From Vibrio cortegadensis (GTDB taxonomy: Bacteria; Pseudomonadota; Gammaproteobacteria; Enterobacterales; Vibrionaceae), in contig NZ_AP025472.1 of NCBI RefSeq assembly GCF_024347395.1, positions 434,001-498,000 of the forward strand: DNA of 64,000 nucleotides, read 5' to 3'. The position numbers and the translations under genes were made by a program. The notes under the pieces are model-generated. The model had not been told where the DNA came from. It ran no database searches and was given only the letters and a program-made list of their open reading frames with translations. This document shows, in pieces, positions 8,413-16,760 of the stretch. The number at the start of each line of letters is the position of its first letter. The first letter of the stretch is position 1.

Positions 8413-9042
8413 CTAGATATATTGAGCCCACAGCCCTTTTGCCAATAAAAATGCAATAACAAACATCATGGATGCTACAGCGATATCAATGAATTTCTTA
8501 ACCTTTGGTTTAGATAGGGTCGGGCCTAATTTAGCGGCTCCAATGGATAATGTATAAAACCAAACAAATGAAGCCATAATAGTACCAATGGCAAATGATA
8601 CTCTATCACTACCTTCGAACTGCCCACCAATGGATCCTAAAATAACAACCGTATCTAAATACAGATGTGGGTTTAGTACTGTTACCGCAAGAGCTCCTAG
8701 CACCACGGCTCTCTTGCCTCTCTCTAGAGTATCAAGCTTTGACCCTGAATGTTTCGAAAGTGCAAAGGCGCTTTTTAGTGATAACAAACCATAGAAGATT
8801 AAGAACGCAATGCCTCCTAGCGTGACTGTTGTGAGAAGTATTTCATTCTGAGACAAAATAGCACCGCCACCAAATATCCCCAATGATATGAACACGACAT
8901 CTAGTAAACTGCATATCGTGGCAGTCGTGAGATGGTGGTTGCGTTTGATGCCTTGGTTCAATACATAAGCATTTTGAGCCCCGATAGGAATAATCATACT
9001 CGCCCCTAACCCAAAACCTTGTAGCAAAATCCAGATATTCAC
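8413..9042 (-). CDS. argO: Arginine exporter ArgO (LysE family)
   Basis: Inner-membrane exporter of the LysE/ArgO family. E. coli ArgO exports arginine and its toxic analogue canavanine. The 209-residue protein has about six hydrophobic segments and the family motif MIIPIGAQNAYVLNQG near the N terminus, then NPHLYLDTVVILGSIGG in the middle. The start is taken as the GTG at 9042 (MNIWILLQGF), with GAGG a few bases upstream; an in-frame TTG at 9054 would overlap that ribosome site. The divergent neighbour is argP, its known LysR-type activator in E. coli. The 3' neighbour is an editing-domain gene 11 bp away, probably in the same operon. Confidence 0.93.
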   Translation of the reverse strand: MNIWILLQGFGLGASMIIPIGAQNAYVLNQGIKRNHHLTTATICSLLDVVFISLGIFGGGAILSQNEILLTTVTLGGIAFLIFYGLLSLKSAFALSKHSGSKLDTLERGKRAVVLGALAVTVLNPHLYLDTVVILGSIGGQFEGSDRVSFAIGTIMASFVWFYTLSIGAAKLGPTLSKPKVKKFIDIAVASMMFVIAFLLAKGLWAQYI

Positions 9043-9102
9043 GTGAAACCTCAAAGAAAGTGAAGACAGTTAAATCAAGGGTTAGAGGGTAAATCGAAAA
9101 TC

Positions 9103-9142
9103 ATCATAAGTATAATTAATGATTTTAATCTATCATAAGTAT
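9103..9142. promoter_or_regulatory. Direct repeat in the argO-argP intergenic region, candidate ArgP operator
   Basis: ATCATAAGTAT occurs twice, at 9103-9113 and 9132-9142, 29 bp apart start to start, close to three helical turns. The pair lies between the divergent argO and argP starts and overlaps AT-rich sequence where a minus-strand -10 (TATACT, 9109-9114) can be read. LysR-type regulators often use repeated half-sites in such intervals. Binding by ArgP is inferred. Confidence 0.4.
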
Positions 9143-9180
9143 CTCTAATTAATTGAGTTATGCGAGAAAGGGAAGGTGTG

Positions 9181-10077
9181 ATGAGAGGGTTAGACTATAA
9201 GTGGGTAGAAGCGTTAGATGCAGTGGTCGCTCAGCGAAGCTTTGAACGTGCAGCAGAAAGTTTGCATATTTCTCAATCCGCAGTATCCCAAAGAATTAAA
9301 CAGCTAGAGAAGTGGTTAGCTCAGCCAGTATTAGTGAGAGGGCAACCGCCCAGACCCACGCCAGCAGGAATGAAATTATTAGGTCTATATCGACGAGTAT
9401 GCTTATTAGAGCAAGATCTGATCCCTAGTATTACGAATGAAGATAGCGGAAAAGCATTGGCGGTTTCATTGGCTACGAATGCGGATACGCTTGCGACTTG
9501 GTTATTGCCAAGCTTAATCGATTTGGTGGATCAAAAACGAATCGAACTTAATCTTATTGTGGATGATGAAGGGCGAACCATAGATAAATTACGCAGTGGT
9601 GAAGTTGTTGCTGCAATTAGTTTAGATTCTCAGCCTATAGCAGGGTGTGATGCTGATTACCTTGGGCGGATGGACTATTTATGTGTTGCCAGCCCAAGCT
9701 TTCGCGCTCGCTATTTCAACCAAGGTGTCACCCGAGAGTCATTGATTGCAGCTCCTGCTGTTGTATTTGATCAACACGATGAAATGCATGAACGATTTAT
9801 TTATCAGCACTTTAACTTACCTTATGGCAGTGTGCTGAAGCATACCGTCCGTAGTTCTGAAGCTTTTGTGAAATTGGCGAGCGCAGGTGTTGCCTATTGC
9901 TTAATACCCAAAGTTCAAATCCAAGAAGAATTGGATAAAGGAGTACTTGTTGATGTCACTCCTGGCTTCATGTTGTCGCATCAAATGTATTGGCACCATT
10001 GGCAGCTAGAAAGTGGGGTGCTTAAAGAGTTATCTGAAGCTGTGATTGCGTATGCTCGGGAGTTTCTTCCGCAGTAA
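9181..10077 (+). CDS. argP: LysR-family transcriptional regulator ArgP
   Basis: Activator of arginine export. In E. coli, ArgP turns on argO with arginine and stalls with lysine. The 298-residue protein (E. coli 297) has an N-terminal winged helix-turn-helix with SFERAAESLHISQSAVSQRI near 22-41, the PPRPTPAG segment typical of ArgP, then the two-lobed effector domain. The ATG at 9181 (MRGLDYKW) is chosen with GGGAAGG just upstream; the in-frame ATG at 9160 lies on the other side of that site. It is divergent from argO, with a repeated 11-mer between them. Confidence 0.94.
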   Translation: MRGLDYKWVEALDAVVAQRSFERAAESLHISQSAVSQRIKQLEKWLAQPVLVRGQPPRPTPAGMKLLGLYRRVCLLEQDLIPSITNEDSGKALAVSLATNADTLATWLLPSLIDLVDQKRIELNLIVDDEGRTIDKLRSGEVVAAISLDSQPIAGCDADYLGRMDYLCVASPSFRARYFNQGVTRESLIAAPAVVFDQHDEMHERFIYQHFNLPYGSVLKHTVRSSEAFVKLASAGVAYCLIPKVQIQEELDKGVLVDVTPGFMLSHQMYWHHWQLESGVLKELSEAVIAYAREFLPQ

Positions 10078-10222
10078 TCTTTTTATCATCAATTACTGTG
10101 ATTAAACGCTATTTCGATGATTTTTAACACAGTCAAAGTTCTGTAAAAACGTCTTGAAAAGATAGGGTGTGCAGTAAATTACGCCTATGATGTAAAAAAG
10201 TTTAACCACAAAGGCACATTGA

Positions 10223-10918
10223 ATGAAATTAGTACCAAGTTTAATGATCACACTGTCTAGTCTGATTAGCATGAGTTCTTTTGCGAATACGCCTGATTTT
10301 GCTCATATCTCAACGACAGGATACGGTGAAGTTGTCGCGACTCCAGATATGGCAACATTTTCTGTCAAGGTTGTCGAATCAACAATGACAGCGGAACAAG
10401 CAAAACAAGCCGTCGATAATGTGGTTGAATCTTTTCTTGCTCGCTTGAAAGAAGCGGGCGTAAAAGCGACGGATATTAATAGCTCTAATTTGTATCTAGC
10501 ACCACAATACCACTATCCAAAAGAAGGTAAGCCAGAGCTTGTCGGCTATCGAGCGTCTAGAAATGTGACCGTCCAAGTCTCTCAACTTGCTAATTTAAAT
10601 CAGTATTTGGATATCGCTTTGGGCGAAGGTATCAATCAAGTCGATAACATTAAGTTAAAAGTGAAAGATGAAGCACGCTATAAGGCAGAAGCTCGCTTGG
10701 CGGCAATTAATGATGCTTCTGACAAGGCTAAATCTTTAGCTGAAGGGTTTAAGCGTGATTTAGGCTCCGTATGGCAAATTAACTATAATCGCCCGCAATC
10801 TCAGCCTATGTTGATGCGTTCAATGGCTATGGATGGTGGTGCAGAATCAAATAGCTATCAAGATGCAACGTTGATTATCAGAGATAGTGTAGATGTAATT
10901 TATAGTCTTGGTGAATAA
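10223..10918 (+). CDS. yggE: SIMPL-domain periplasmic protein (YggE family)
   Basis: A 231-residue member of the SIMPL (DUF541) family. E. coli YggE lowers oxidative stress by an unknown mechanism. A signal peptide is clear: MKLVPSL, a hydrophobic stretch, and a likely cleavage after SSFA near residue 22, so the protein is probably periplasmic. ISTTGYGEVVATPDMA near 29-44 is the family's opening motif. The argP-yggE adjacency is like that in E. coli, where yggE lies beside argO. No enzymatic residues can be pointed to. Confidence 0.88.
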   Translation: MKLVPSLMITLSSLISMSSFANTPDFAHISTTGYGEVVATPDMATFSVKVVESTMTAEQAKQAVDNVVESFLARLKEAGVKATDINSSNLYLAPQYHYPKEGKPELVGYRASRNVTVQVSQLANLNQYLDIALGEGINQVDNIKLKVKDEARYKAEARLAAINDASDKAKSLAEGFKRDLGSVWQINYNRPQSQPMLMRSMAMDGGAESNSYQDATLIIRDSVDVIYSLGE

Positions 10919-11003
10919 GTAGACCTACTCTATAGATTTGATTGATTTTTTTAGGTATTTTCCTTTTGTACTAATGATTTAAAATTATAAAAAGGAATGG
11001 AAC

Positions 11004-11366
11004 GTGGTAAAGAAAGCTTTAATATTAGCATTTTTAATTTCGCTTGTTGGTTGTAAATCCTTATCATATGTAGCTGAAAAGCCATCAGCTGATCCAACAG
11101 AAATTGAATTACTTCAACAACAACTTTCAGAGTATGAGCATATTTCTGTCACTGATGAAGGCGTAATTACATATTTGCAATGGGTTGAGCCTGGTTATCG
11201 TTGGAAAGTGAGTGTGATACAAGAGTTCGGTTATCAAATTTCTTGTGTTGATTTACGTCCATACTTACAAAAAGGTTTTATTACTGAGATCAAATTTAAT
11301 GGTATTGGTGGTTCAACAGAGCAATATGATCTATACCGTTGCGATCGTGAGTCTTCGACGAATTAA
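11004..11366 (+). CDS. Small lipoprotein of unknown function
   Basis: A 120-residue protein with a lipoprotein signal: MVKKALILAFLISLVGC, lipobox LVGC and lipidated Cys17. The residue after the cysteine is Lys, so outer-membrane sorting is more likely than inner-membrane retention. The mature part is acidic at first, then has a WKV/YQISC/YRC pattern with two more cysteines that might form a disulphide. The start is GTG at 11004 with AAGGA at 10992-10996; the nearby ATG at 10997 is in another frame. I do not recognise the family. It converges on serA with a shared terminator between them. Confidence 0.75.
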   Translation: MVKKALILAFLISLVGCKSLSYVAEKPSADPTEIELLQQQLSEYEHISVTDEGVITYLQWVEPGYRWKVSVIQEFGYQISCVDLRPYLQKGFITEIKFNGIGGSTEQYDLYRCDRESSTN

Positions 11367-11371
11367 TGAAT

Positions 11372-11397
11372 AAAGGCATCTCATTGAGATGCCTTTT
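11372..11397. terminator. Bidirectional terminator between the lipoprotein gene and serA
   Basis: An 11-bp stem AAAGGCATCTC / GAGATGCCTTT with a 3-base loop. T runs are present on both strands' readings, and it sits between convergent genes. Confidence 0.85.
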
Positions 11398-11415
11398 TCG
11401 TTTGTATAGCTTTAA

Positions 11416-12645
11416 TTAGTGCAATAAACGAGCTCGAATTGTCCCTTCGATCTCTTTCAGTTTCAGCAAGGCTTCTTCTGAACGATCAGCTTCAACATCG
11501 ATCACAACGTAGCCCATATCTGCCGTAGTCTGTAGATATTGACCCGCAATGTTGATCCCTTCTTCTGCAAAAATCGTATTGATCTGGGTTAGCACTCCTG
11601 GACGGTTCTCATGGATATGTAATAGACGAGATGCGCCAGTATGCAATGGGAGAGATACTTCTGGGAAGTTTACGCTAGATAGCGTTGAACCATTATCAGA
11701 GTACTTAGCAAGCTTGCCTGCGACTTCTACACCAATATTCTCTTGAGCTTCCTGAGTTGAACCACCCACGTGAGGCGTTAAGATCACATTGTCGAATTTC
11801 ATCAATGGAGATTCAAATGGGTCGTTGTTGGTTTTAGGCTCTGTTGGAAAAACATCAATAGCGGCACCAGCAAGATGGCCAGACTCTAACGCATGGCATA
11901 AGGCTGGAATTTCAACGACGGTTCCGCGTGCCGCATTAATAAAGATAGAGCCAGGTTTCATTCGAGCAAACTCATCTGGACCCATCATATCTTTTGTTTC
12001 AGCGGTTTCTGGAACGTGCAGAGAGATAACATCACACTTATTAAGCAAGTCGCTCATGGTGTGCACTTGAGTCGCATTTCCTAGCGATAGTTTGTTTTCG
12101 ATATCATAGAAATAGACACGCATACCGAGGTTTTCAGCAATAATGCCCAGCTGAGTACCAATATGGCCATAACCGATGATCCCTAAACGCTTACCACGAG
12201 CTTCATTTGAGTTCTCAGCACTTTTTTTCCAAATGCCACGGTGAGCAAGTGCATTCTTTTCAGGAATACCACGTAGTAATAGTAGGATTTGGCCAAGAAC
12301 AAGTTCTGCAACGCTTCGAGTGTTAGAGAATGGAGCATTGAATACCGGAACGCCACGTTTAGCGGCAGCTTTAAGATCTACTTGGTTAGTACCAATACAG
12401 AAGCAACCGATAGCAACGAGCTTTTCTGCCGCATCAATGACTTCTTGGCTTATGTTTGTGCGGGAGCGAAGGCCGATGAAGTGTGCATCTTTTACTGCTT
12501 CAAGTAATTGGTCATCAGAAAGTGAGCCTTTGTGGTACTCAATGTTGGTGTAGCCTGCGGCTTGAAGCACTTCAACTGAAGAAGGGTGGAGGCCTTCAAG
12601 CAGTAAAATTTTAATCTTATCTTTTTCCAGTGATACTTTGGCCAT
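11416..12645 (-). CDS. serA: D-3-phosphoglycerate dehydrogenase
   Basis: First enzyme of serine synthesis, oxidising 3-phosphoglycerate with NAD. The 409-residue protein begins MAKVSLEKDKIKILLLEG like E. coli SerA (410). It has the substrate domain, the NAD-binding GIIGYGHIGTQLG near 155-167, the catalytic HVGGST histidine near 293, and a C-terminal ACT domain (about 335-409) that in homologues binds serine for feedback inhibition. It precedes rpiA on the same strand in chromosomal order as in E. coli, but each has its own upstream region. Confidence 0.97.
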   Translation of the reverse strand: MAKVSLEKDKIKILLLEGLHPSSVEVLQAAGYTNIEYHKGSLSDDQLLEAVKDAHFIGLRSRTNISQEVIDAAEKLVAIGCFCIGTNQVDLKAAAKRGVPVFNAPFSNTRSVAELVLGQILLLLRGIPEKNALAHRGIWKKSAENSNEARGKRLGIIGYGHIGTQLGIIAENLGMRVYFYDIENKLSLGNATQVHTMSDLLNKCDVISLHVPETAETKDMMGPDEFARMKPGSIFINAARGTVVEIPALCHALESGHLAGAAIDVFPTEPKTNNDPFESPLMKFDNVILTPHVGGSTQEAQENIGVEVAGKLAKYSDNGSTLSSVNFPEVSLPLHTGASRLLHIHENRPGVLTQINTIFAEEGINIAGQYLQTTADMGYVVIDVEADRSEEALLKLKEIEGTIRARLLH

Positions 12646-12841
12646 TATTCTCGTCCTTTAAAATGGAAAGGTGGGCAAATACGGCGCACGTGCTACAAAA
12701 AGGTTGAAAGGGGAAAAAATCAACAGTTTTATATAGAGACAAACATCTTCCCTGTGCGTCTTCTGTCCAATAAAGTAGCAAAAAAAAATTGTTTTGGGTA
12801 AGAAAATTACGGAATAAGGCATAATTTTATATATAGGAAAT

Positions 12842-12868
12842 AAAAAAGCAGCACCGAATGGCGCTGCT
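12842..12868 (-). terminator. Intrinsic terminator after rpiA
   Basis: Read on the minus strand: AGCAGCGCC / GGTGCTGCT with loop ATTC and one G-U pair, then a run of six T residues. Confidence 0.88.
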
Positions 12869-12892
12869 TGTAATCAAATAACGAAAATTCGA

Positions 12893-13549
12893 TTATTCTT
12901 CTATTTTGGCACCTTCAGGAGTACCTGTGATAACAACGTCTGCACCACGATGAGCAAATAGGCCATTAGTTACAACGCCAGCGATGCCATTGATTGTCTC
13001 TTCAAGCTTCTTCGCATCTGTAATTTTTAGTCCGTGAACATCTAAAATTACATTACCATTGTCAGTAATTACGCCTTCTCGGTAAGCGGGATCGCCACCA
13101 AGTTTTACTAGCTCACGACCCACGTAAGAGCGAGCCATCGGAATAACTTCAACTGGTAGTGGAAAGTTTCCTAGAACATCAACCGCTTTTGTTCCGTCAA
13201 CAATGCAGATGAACTTGTCAGAGATTGCCGCAACAATTTTCTCACGAGTTAGAGCAGCACCACCACCTTTGATCATGTCACGAGTAGGGTTGATTTCATC
13301 AGCGCCATCAACATAAACATCAAGTTTTGCTACGTCATTACACTCAAATACTTCAATGCCTAGTTTTTGTAATTTTTCGGTAGAAGCAATAGAGCTTGAA
13401 ACGGCACCTTTAATGTCATCTTTCATTGTGCCTAAAGCATCGATGAAGTGATCCACGGTAGAACCTGTACCTACGCCTACAATACTTCCTGATTCAACGT
13501 ACTTAAGTGCTGCCCAACCTGCCGCTTTTTTCATTTCATCTTGAGTCAT
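12893..13549 (-). CDS. rpiA: Ribose-5-phosphate isomerase A
   Basis: Interconverts ribose 5-phosphate and ribulose 5-phosphate in the pentose phosphate pathway. The 218-residue protein is of standard length. It shows VGTGSTVDHFI near 26-36 (phosphate loop), DGADEI near 81-86 with the catalytic aspartates, and KGGGAALTREK near 94-104 with the catalytic glutamate and lysine. The ATG at 13549 is preceded by an AGGAGAT site on the minus strand. It lies between serA and fau as in E. coli and ends in its own terminator. Confidence 0.97.
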   Translation of the reverse strand: MTQDEMKKAAGWAALKYVESGSIVGVGTGSTVDHFIDALGTMKDDIKGAVSSSIASTEKLQKLGIEVFECNDVAKLDVYVDGADEINPTRDMIKGGGAALTREKIVAAISDKFICIVDGTKAVDVLGNFPLPVEVIPMARSYVGRELVKLGGDPAYREGVITDNGNVILDVHGLKITDAKKLEETINGIAGVVTNGLFAHRGADVVITGTPEGAKIEE

Positions 13550-13626
13550 GCCTATCTCCTGAATTGATAACCTATTAATCTAAATAGAAGTTGTTAACTT
13601 TGCGGCGCGATTATAGCGAGTTATGT

Positions 13627-14220
13627 TTACTTTTCCCATTGCCAAGTTTTCGTTGGAGTCACGATCTTAGGCAAAGGTATATCCCAAATCTCTGTTGGAA
13701 GGCGATCGACGTGTTGGCAATCATGCGCGATTCCAATAGGCCGAGCACCGATCCCAGTGTTAAACCATTTCGATAATGTTCGGTCATAATAGCCCCCACC
13801 CATACCTAATCGGTGTCCTGTGGTATCAAAACCGACTAAAGGGGTACAGACAAGATCAAGTTCAGATACCGGCTTTATCAGTATTTGATTGAGTTTTGGC
13901 TCGACGATGCCGTACTTGTTATAAGTCATTGGTGTGTCGTTGGTGTAATGAAGAAACAGTAGGTGCCCAGGAGAAAAAGGGTGTAACACGGGCAAATAAA
14001 CGTGCTTACCTAAATCCCAGAGAGATTGAATGAGTGGTTTGGTATCTATCTCGCCATCAGCAGAAATATACAACGCAATATGTTGAGCGGTCTGAAAATC
14101 AGGAAGAGATAAGCATTGATTAGTAATATCTAAACTTGCTTCATACTGTTGTTCACTGGAAAGTGCATTGCGTTTTTGGCGGATTAACTGACGAAATTCA
14201 TTTCGAGTTAGTATTTTCAT
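13627..14220 (-). CDS. fau: 5-formyltetrahydrofolate cyclo-ligase
   Basis: Converts 5-formyl-tetrahydrofolate to 5,10-methenyl-tetrahydrofolate with ATP, clearing an inhibitory folate. The 197-residue protein shows the family ATP-binding signature GHRLGMGGGYYDRTL near 135-149. The start at 14220 (MKILTRNEF) is chosen because the in-frame extension to 14277 would run into 6S RNA. Its ATG lies only about 7 bases after the predicted 6S 3' end. The 6S-fau (ssrS-ygfA) dicistron is an ancient arrangement in gammaproteobacteria, and fau is probably made by read-through from the 6S promoter. Confidence 0.93.
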   Translation of the reverse strand: MKILTRNEFRQLIRQKRNALSSEQQYEASLDITNQCLSLPDFQTAQHIALYISADGEIDTKPLIQSLWDLGKHVYLPVLHPFSPGHLLFLHYTNDTPMTYNKYGIVEPKLNQILIKPVSELDLVCTPLVGFDTTGHRLGMGGGYYDRTLSKWFNTGIGARPIGIAHDCQHVDRLPTEIWDIPLPKIVTPTKTWQWEK

Positions 14221-14226
14221 GAAGAG

Positions 14227-14410
14227 ATTACCCCAAAGTGCCGTTGAGAATTGTGGCCCTTGAACCAGCGAGTTCAAGGCGGATCAGCAATGATTACCGT
14301 AGGCTTCTCGGTACAAGCCGAGCATGCTCAATAGCACTCAAGTACTAACCCTTAGGGATTGCTTATCGGCTCGGGGACTTAAATCCTCTGACAAACACTC
14401 CAGGGTAAAT
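14227..14410 (-). ncRNA. ssrS: 6S RNA
   Basis: About 184 nt on the minus strand between zapA and fau, the conserved ssrS position. The 5' part (ATTTACCCTGGAGTG) pairs with the 3' part (CACTTTGGGGTAAT) to form the closing stem. Conserved 6S segments are readable: GTCCCCGAGCCGATA, GAGCATGCTCGG, CCGAGAAGCC, and the CCTTGAAC / GTTCAAGG hairpin. 6S RNA mimics an open promoter and holds sigma-70 RNA polymerase in stationary phase. The ends are estimated from the closing stem and could be off by a few bases. Confidence 0.92.
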
Positions 14411-14415
14411 TTGGG

Positions 14416-14421
14416 CTTATA
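14416..14421 (-). promoter_or_regulatory. Candidate -10 element of the 6S RNA promoter
   Basis: TATAAG on the minus strand, ending 5 bases before the predicted 6S 5' end and just past the zapA stop. No convincing -35 was found inside the zapA 3' end. Confidence 0.45.
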
Positions 14422-14426
14422 AAAAG

Positions 14427-14735
14427 CTATTGCGGTCCATGCTTAACATTACGTAATACACCTTCAAGCGATGTAGTGAGCTTTTCCATGCGCTCTGTTA
14501 TTGCATTTTTTTCATCGTTGGCTTCAAATTGCTTAGTTTGTAATTCATAACAAACATTCAATGCCGCAATTGTGAGAAGTTGAACCTCATTGGTAACTTT
14601 AGTTCGCTCTGCCATCTCTTTCAATCGATTATCAAGATCGTTAGCTGCTTGGGTCAATGCCTCTTCTTGTCCTGGTGGACAATTAACTCGAGTCAGTTTT
14701 CCTAAAATTTCAACTTCTACCGCTTGACTACTCAT
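14427..14735 (-). CDS. zapA: Cell division protein ZapA
   Basis: A 102-residue FtsZ-associated protein that promotes bundling of Z-ring filaments at midcell. MSSQAVEVEILGKLTRVNCP is the typical N-terminal FtsZ-binding beta region, followed by a long helix from about 60 to 98 that forms the coiled-coil dimer. It lies upstream of 6S RNA on the same strand and is divergent from ygfB, matching the E. coli ygfB-zapA-ssrS-fau order. Confidence 0.93.
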   Translation of the reverse strand: MSSQAVEVEILGKLTRVNCPPGQEEALTQAANDLDNRLKEMAERTKVTNEVQLLTIAALNVCYELQTKQFEANDEKNAITERMEKLTTSLEGVLRNVKHGPQ

Positions 14736-14975
14736 GATGGATGAACTCTTTGCGCTATCTTAAATGGGCTTCTCAGCAACCACCGAGGATGAAACTATAG
14801 GTAAAGCGCAATTAAGATTCAAGCTTTTCAGAAAGTCTATGTCGAAATGAGAGCTCGACGACACAGTAAATCGGCAGATTGAGCAAATGCTGTTCATATT
14901 TCCGGATATCATCATTTCGAGATGTGGGGTGAAATGGTAGGATTAAACAAACTTTAAGACTTAGTAGATATTGAA

Positions 14976-15551
14976 ATGAGCAAAATAACACTTCCAGATT
15001 ACTTAAAAGCGGCCACTGAGCTTCAAGGCGCAAGTTTAGCCGTTAACCCAGCAGAGATGCATGGCCTGCTAACCGGAATGTTAAGCGGTGGGTTGAATTT
15101 ATCCGATAAGAGTTGGCAACCACTGATTTTTGATTATACCAATGATGGTATGGGTTGGCCGGATCGCGCTCTTGTTATTGCTGAGTCAACATTGAAAGCA
15201 ACAATTGATGAGATCACCGGAACGGATTTAGACCTGACTCTACTGCTGCCTGATGACGGTGCCGATGCGAGCCTGTTTGATCTTGCTGATGGCGTTTCGG
15301 ATTGGATCAATCACTTTATTTCGGGTCTTGGTTTAGCGGGAGCCCCATTAAATAAAGCCTCGGTTCATGCGAAAGAGGCCCTTTCTGATCTTGAAGAGAT
15401 GGCAAAACTGGGTATTGATGAAGATGATGATCTTGAAGAGCAGGCTCAACTTCTCGAACAGGTGATTGAGCATGTGAAGGCATGTGTACTAACTATCCAT
15501 GCTGAGTTTGGTGTGAAACCAACACAAGAGTCAGCCCCAACGATCCATTAA
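14976..15551 (+). CDS. ygfB: UPF0149 family protein YgfB
   Basis: A 191-residue member of the UPF0149 family. The function is not settled, although in Pseudomonas a YgfB homologue affects gene regulation of cell-wall recycling and resistance. The helical protein has MHGLLTGMLSGG near 28-39, the family hallmark, and is strongly acidic. Its stop lies 13 bp before ubiH. In E. coli, pepP sits between these two genes; here nothing fits in that gap. It is probably the first gene of a ygfB-ubiH-ubiI operon. Confidence 0.9.
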   Translation: MSKITLPDYLKAATELQGASLAVNPAEMHGLLTGMLSGGLNLSDKSWQPLIFDYTNDGMGWPDRALVIAESTLKATIDEITGTDLDLTLLLPDDGADASLFDLADGVSDWINHFISGLGLAGAPLNKASVHAKEALSDLEEMAKLGIDEDDDLEEQAQLLEQVIEHVKACVLTIHAEFGVKPTQESAPTIH

Positions 15552-15564
15552 TTGGAATGTTACG

Positions 15565-16743
15565 ATGAAGCAATTTGATGTAGTTATTGCTGGTGGTGCA
15601 ATGGCGGGCGCAACATTGGCGCTTGCATTAAATAAATTAAGCGATGAAAAGCTATCTATTGCCGTTGTCGAACCTTTTGTTGTCGATCACCAAGCGCATC
15701 CAGGTTTTGATTCGCGTTCGATTGCTTTGTCTTATGGCACGGTAAAAATATTAGAAAAGCTAGGATTGTGGGCGTCAGTCTCAAGTGTTGCCACTGCGAT
15801 TCAACATATTCATGTCTCTGATCGCTCTCATGCAGGCATGACGAATATTACCAGTGAAGAGTTACAGGTTGATGCTTTAGGCTATGTGGTTGAATTAGCT
15901 CATGTCGGGCAGATATATCAACAAAAAATGCAGCAAGCCGATAATATTACCTTACTCTGCCCGAACTCGGTGAAACGGGTCGAGCGCGATCAAGATAATG
16001 TGACGATCCAATTAGATGATGACTCATTGATTCAAGCGAGATTGTTGGTTGCGGCTGATGGCGCTATTTCGGCATGTTGTGAGCAGATCGGCTTAGCGTT
16101 AACCGAGCATGACTTCGAGCAAGTCGCGGTTATCGCCAATATTTCGGTGAGTGAGCGTCATCAAGGCCGTGCGTTTGAGCGTTTTACCGCTAATGGGCCG
16201 GTGGCACTGTTACCGATGAGTGATAACCGAATGTCATTAGTTTGGTGCTTGCCTCCTGAAGACGCTCAACACATATTGCATTTAGACGATGAACACTTTC
16301 TTGAGTCGCTTCAACAAGCATTTGGTTGGCGTTTAGGCAAGCTAACGAAGGTGGGACAACGAGCAAGTTACCCACTATTGCTGCGTTATCGAGAGCAAAA
16401 TACGTCACACCGTTTTGCTATTGTAGGTAATGCCGCTCAAACTTTACATCCTATTGCTGGGCAGGGGTTCAATCTTGGCATCCGAGATGTCGCTAGCCTA
16501 GCAGAAGAGGTGGTGACTCATATCGACGATCCTGGTCAATTTAAAGGATTGATGCAATTTAGCCAGCGACGAGAGAGTGATCGAAAGATAACGGTGGCAC
16601 TGACATCGTCACTTGTTCATCTGTTTTCTAATGATGCATTAACACTTCGAATTGGACGTAATTTAGGGTTGATGGCAATGGAGAACTGCTCTCCACTGAA
16701 AGCGCCATTACTGCGTCGTACACTGGGTCTAGTAGAAAGATAA
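15565..16743 (+). CDS. ubiH: 2-octaprenyl-6-methoxyphenol hydroxylase UbiH
   Basis: FAD monooxygenase of ubiquinone biosynthesis that hydroxylates the ring at C1. The 392-residue protein has the N-terminal dinucleotide motif GGAMAGATLALAL near 10-22, LVAADGAISA near 168-177, and the second FAD motif GNAAQTLHPIAGQGFNLG near 288-305. It is followed 17 bp later by a paralogous flavoprotein, ubiI, the same pair as in E. coli. UbiH is favoured over its paralogues by gene order and by its N terminus. Confidence 0.93.
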   Translation: MKQFDVVIAGGAMAGATLALALNKLSDEKLSIAVVEPFVVDHQAHPGFDSRSIALSYGTVKILEKLGLWASVSSVATAIQHIHVSDRSHAGMTNITSEELQVDALGYVVELAHVGQIYQQKMQQADNITLLCPNSVKRVERDQDNVTIQLDDDSLIQARLLVAADGAISACCEQIGLALTEHDFEQVAVIANISVSERHQGRAFERFTANGPVALLPMSDNRMSLVWCLPPEDAQHILHLDDEHFLESLQQAFGWRLGKLTKVGQRASYPLLLRYREQNTSHRFAIVGNAAQTLHPIAGQGFNLGIRDVASLAEEVVTHIDDPGQFKGLMQFSQRRESDRKITVALTSSLVHLFSNDALTLRIGRNLGLMAMENCSPLKAPLLRRTLGLVER

Positions 16744-16760
16744 TAAGGTAAGTAGAAACA

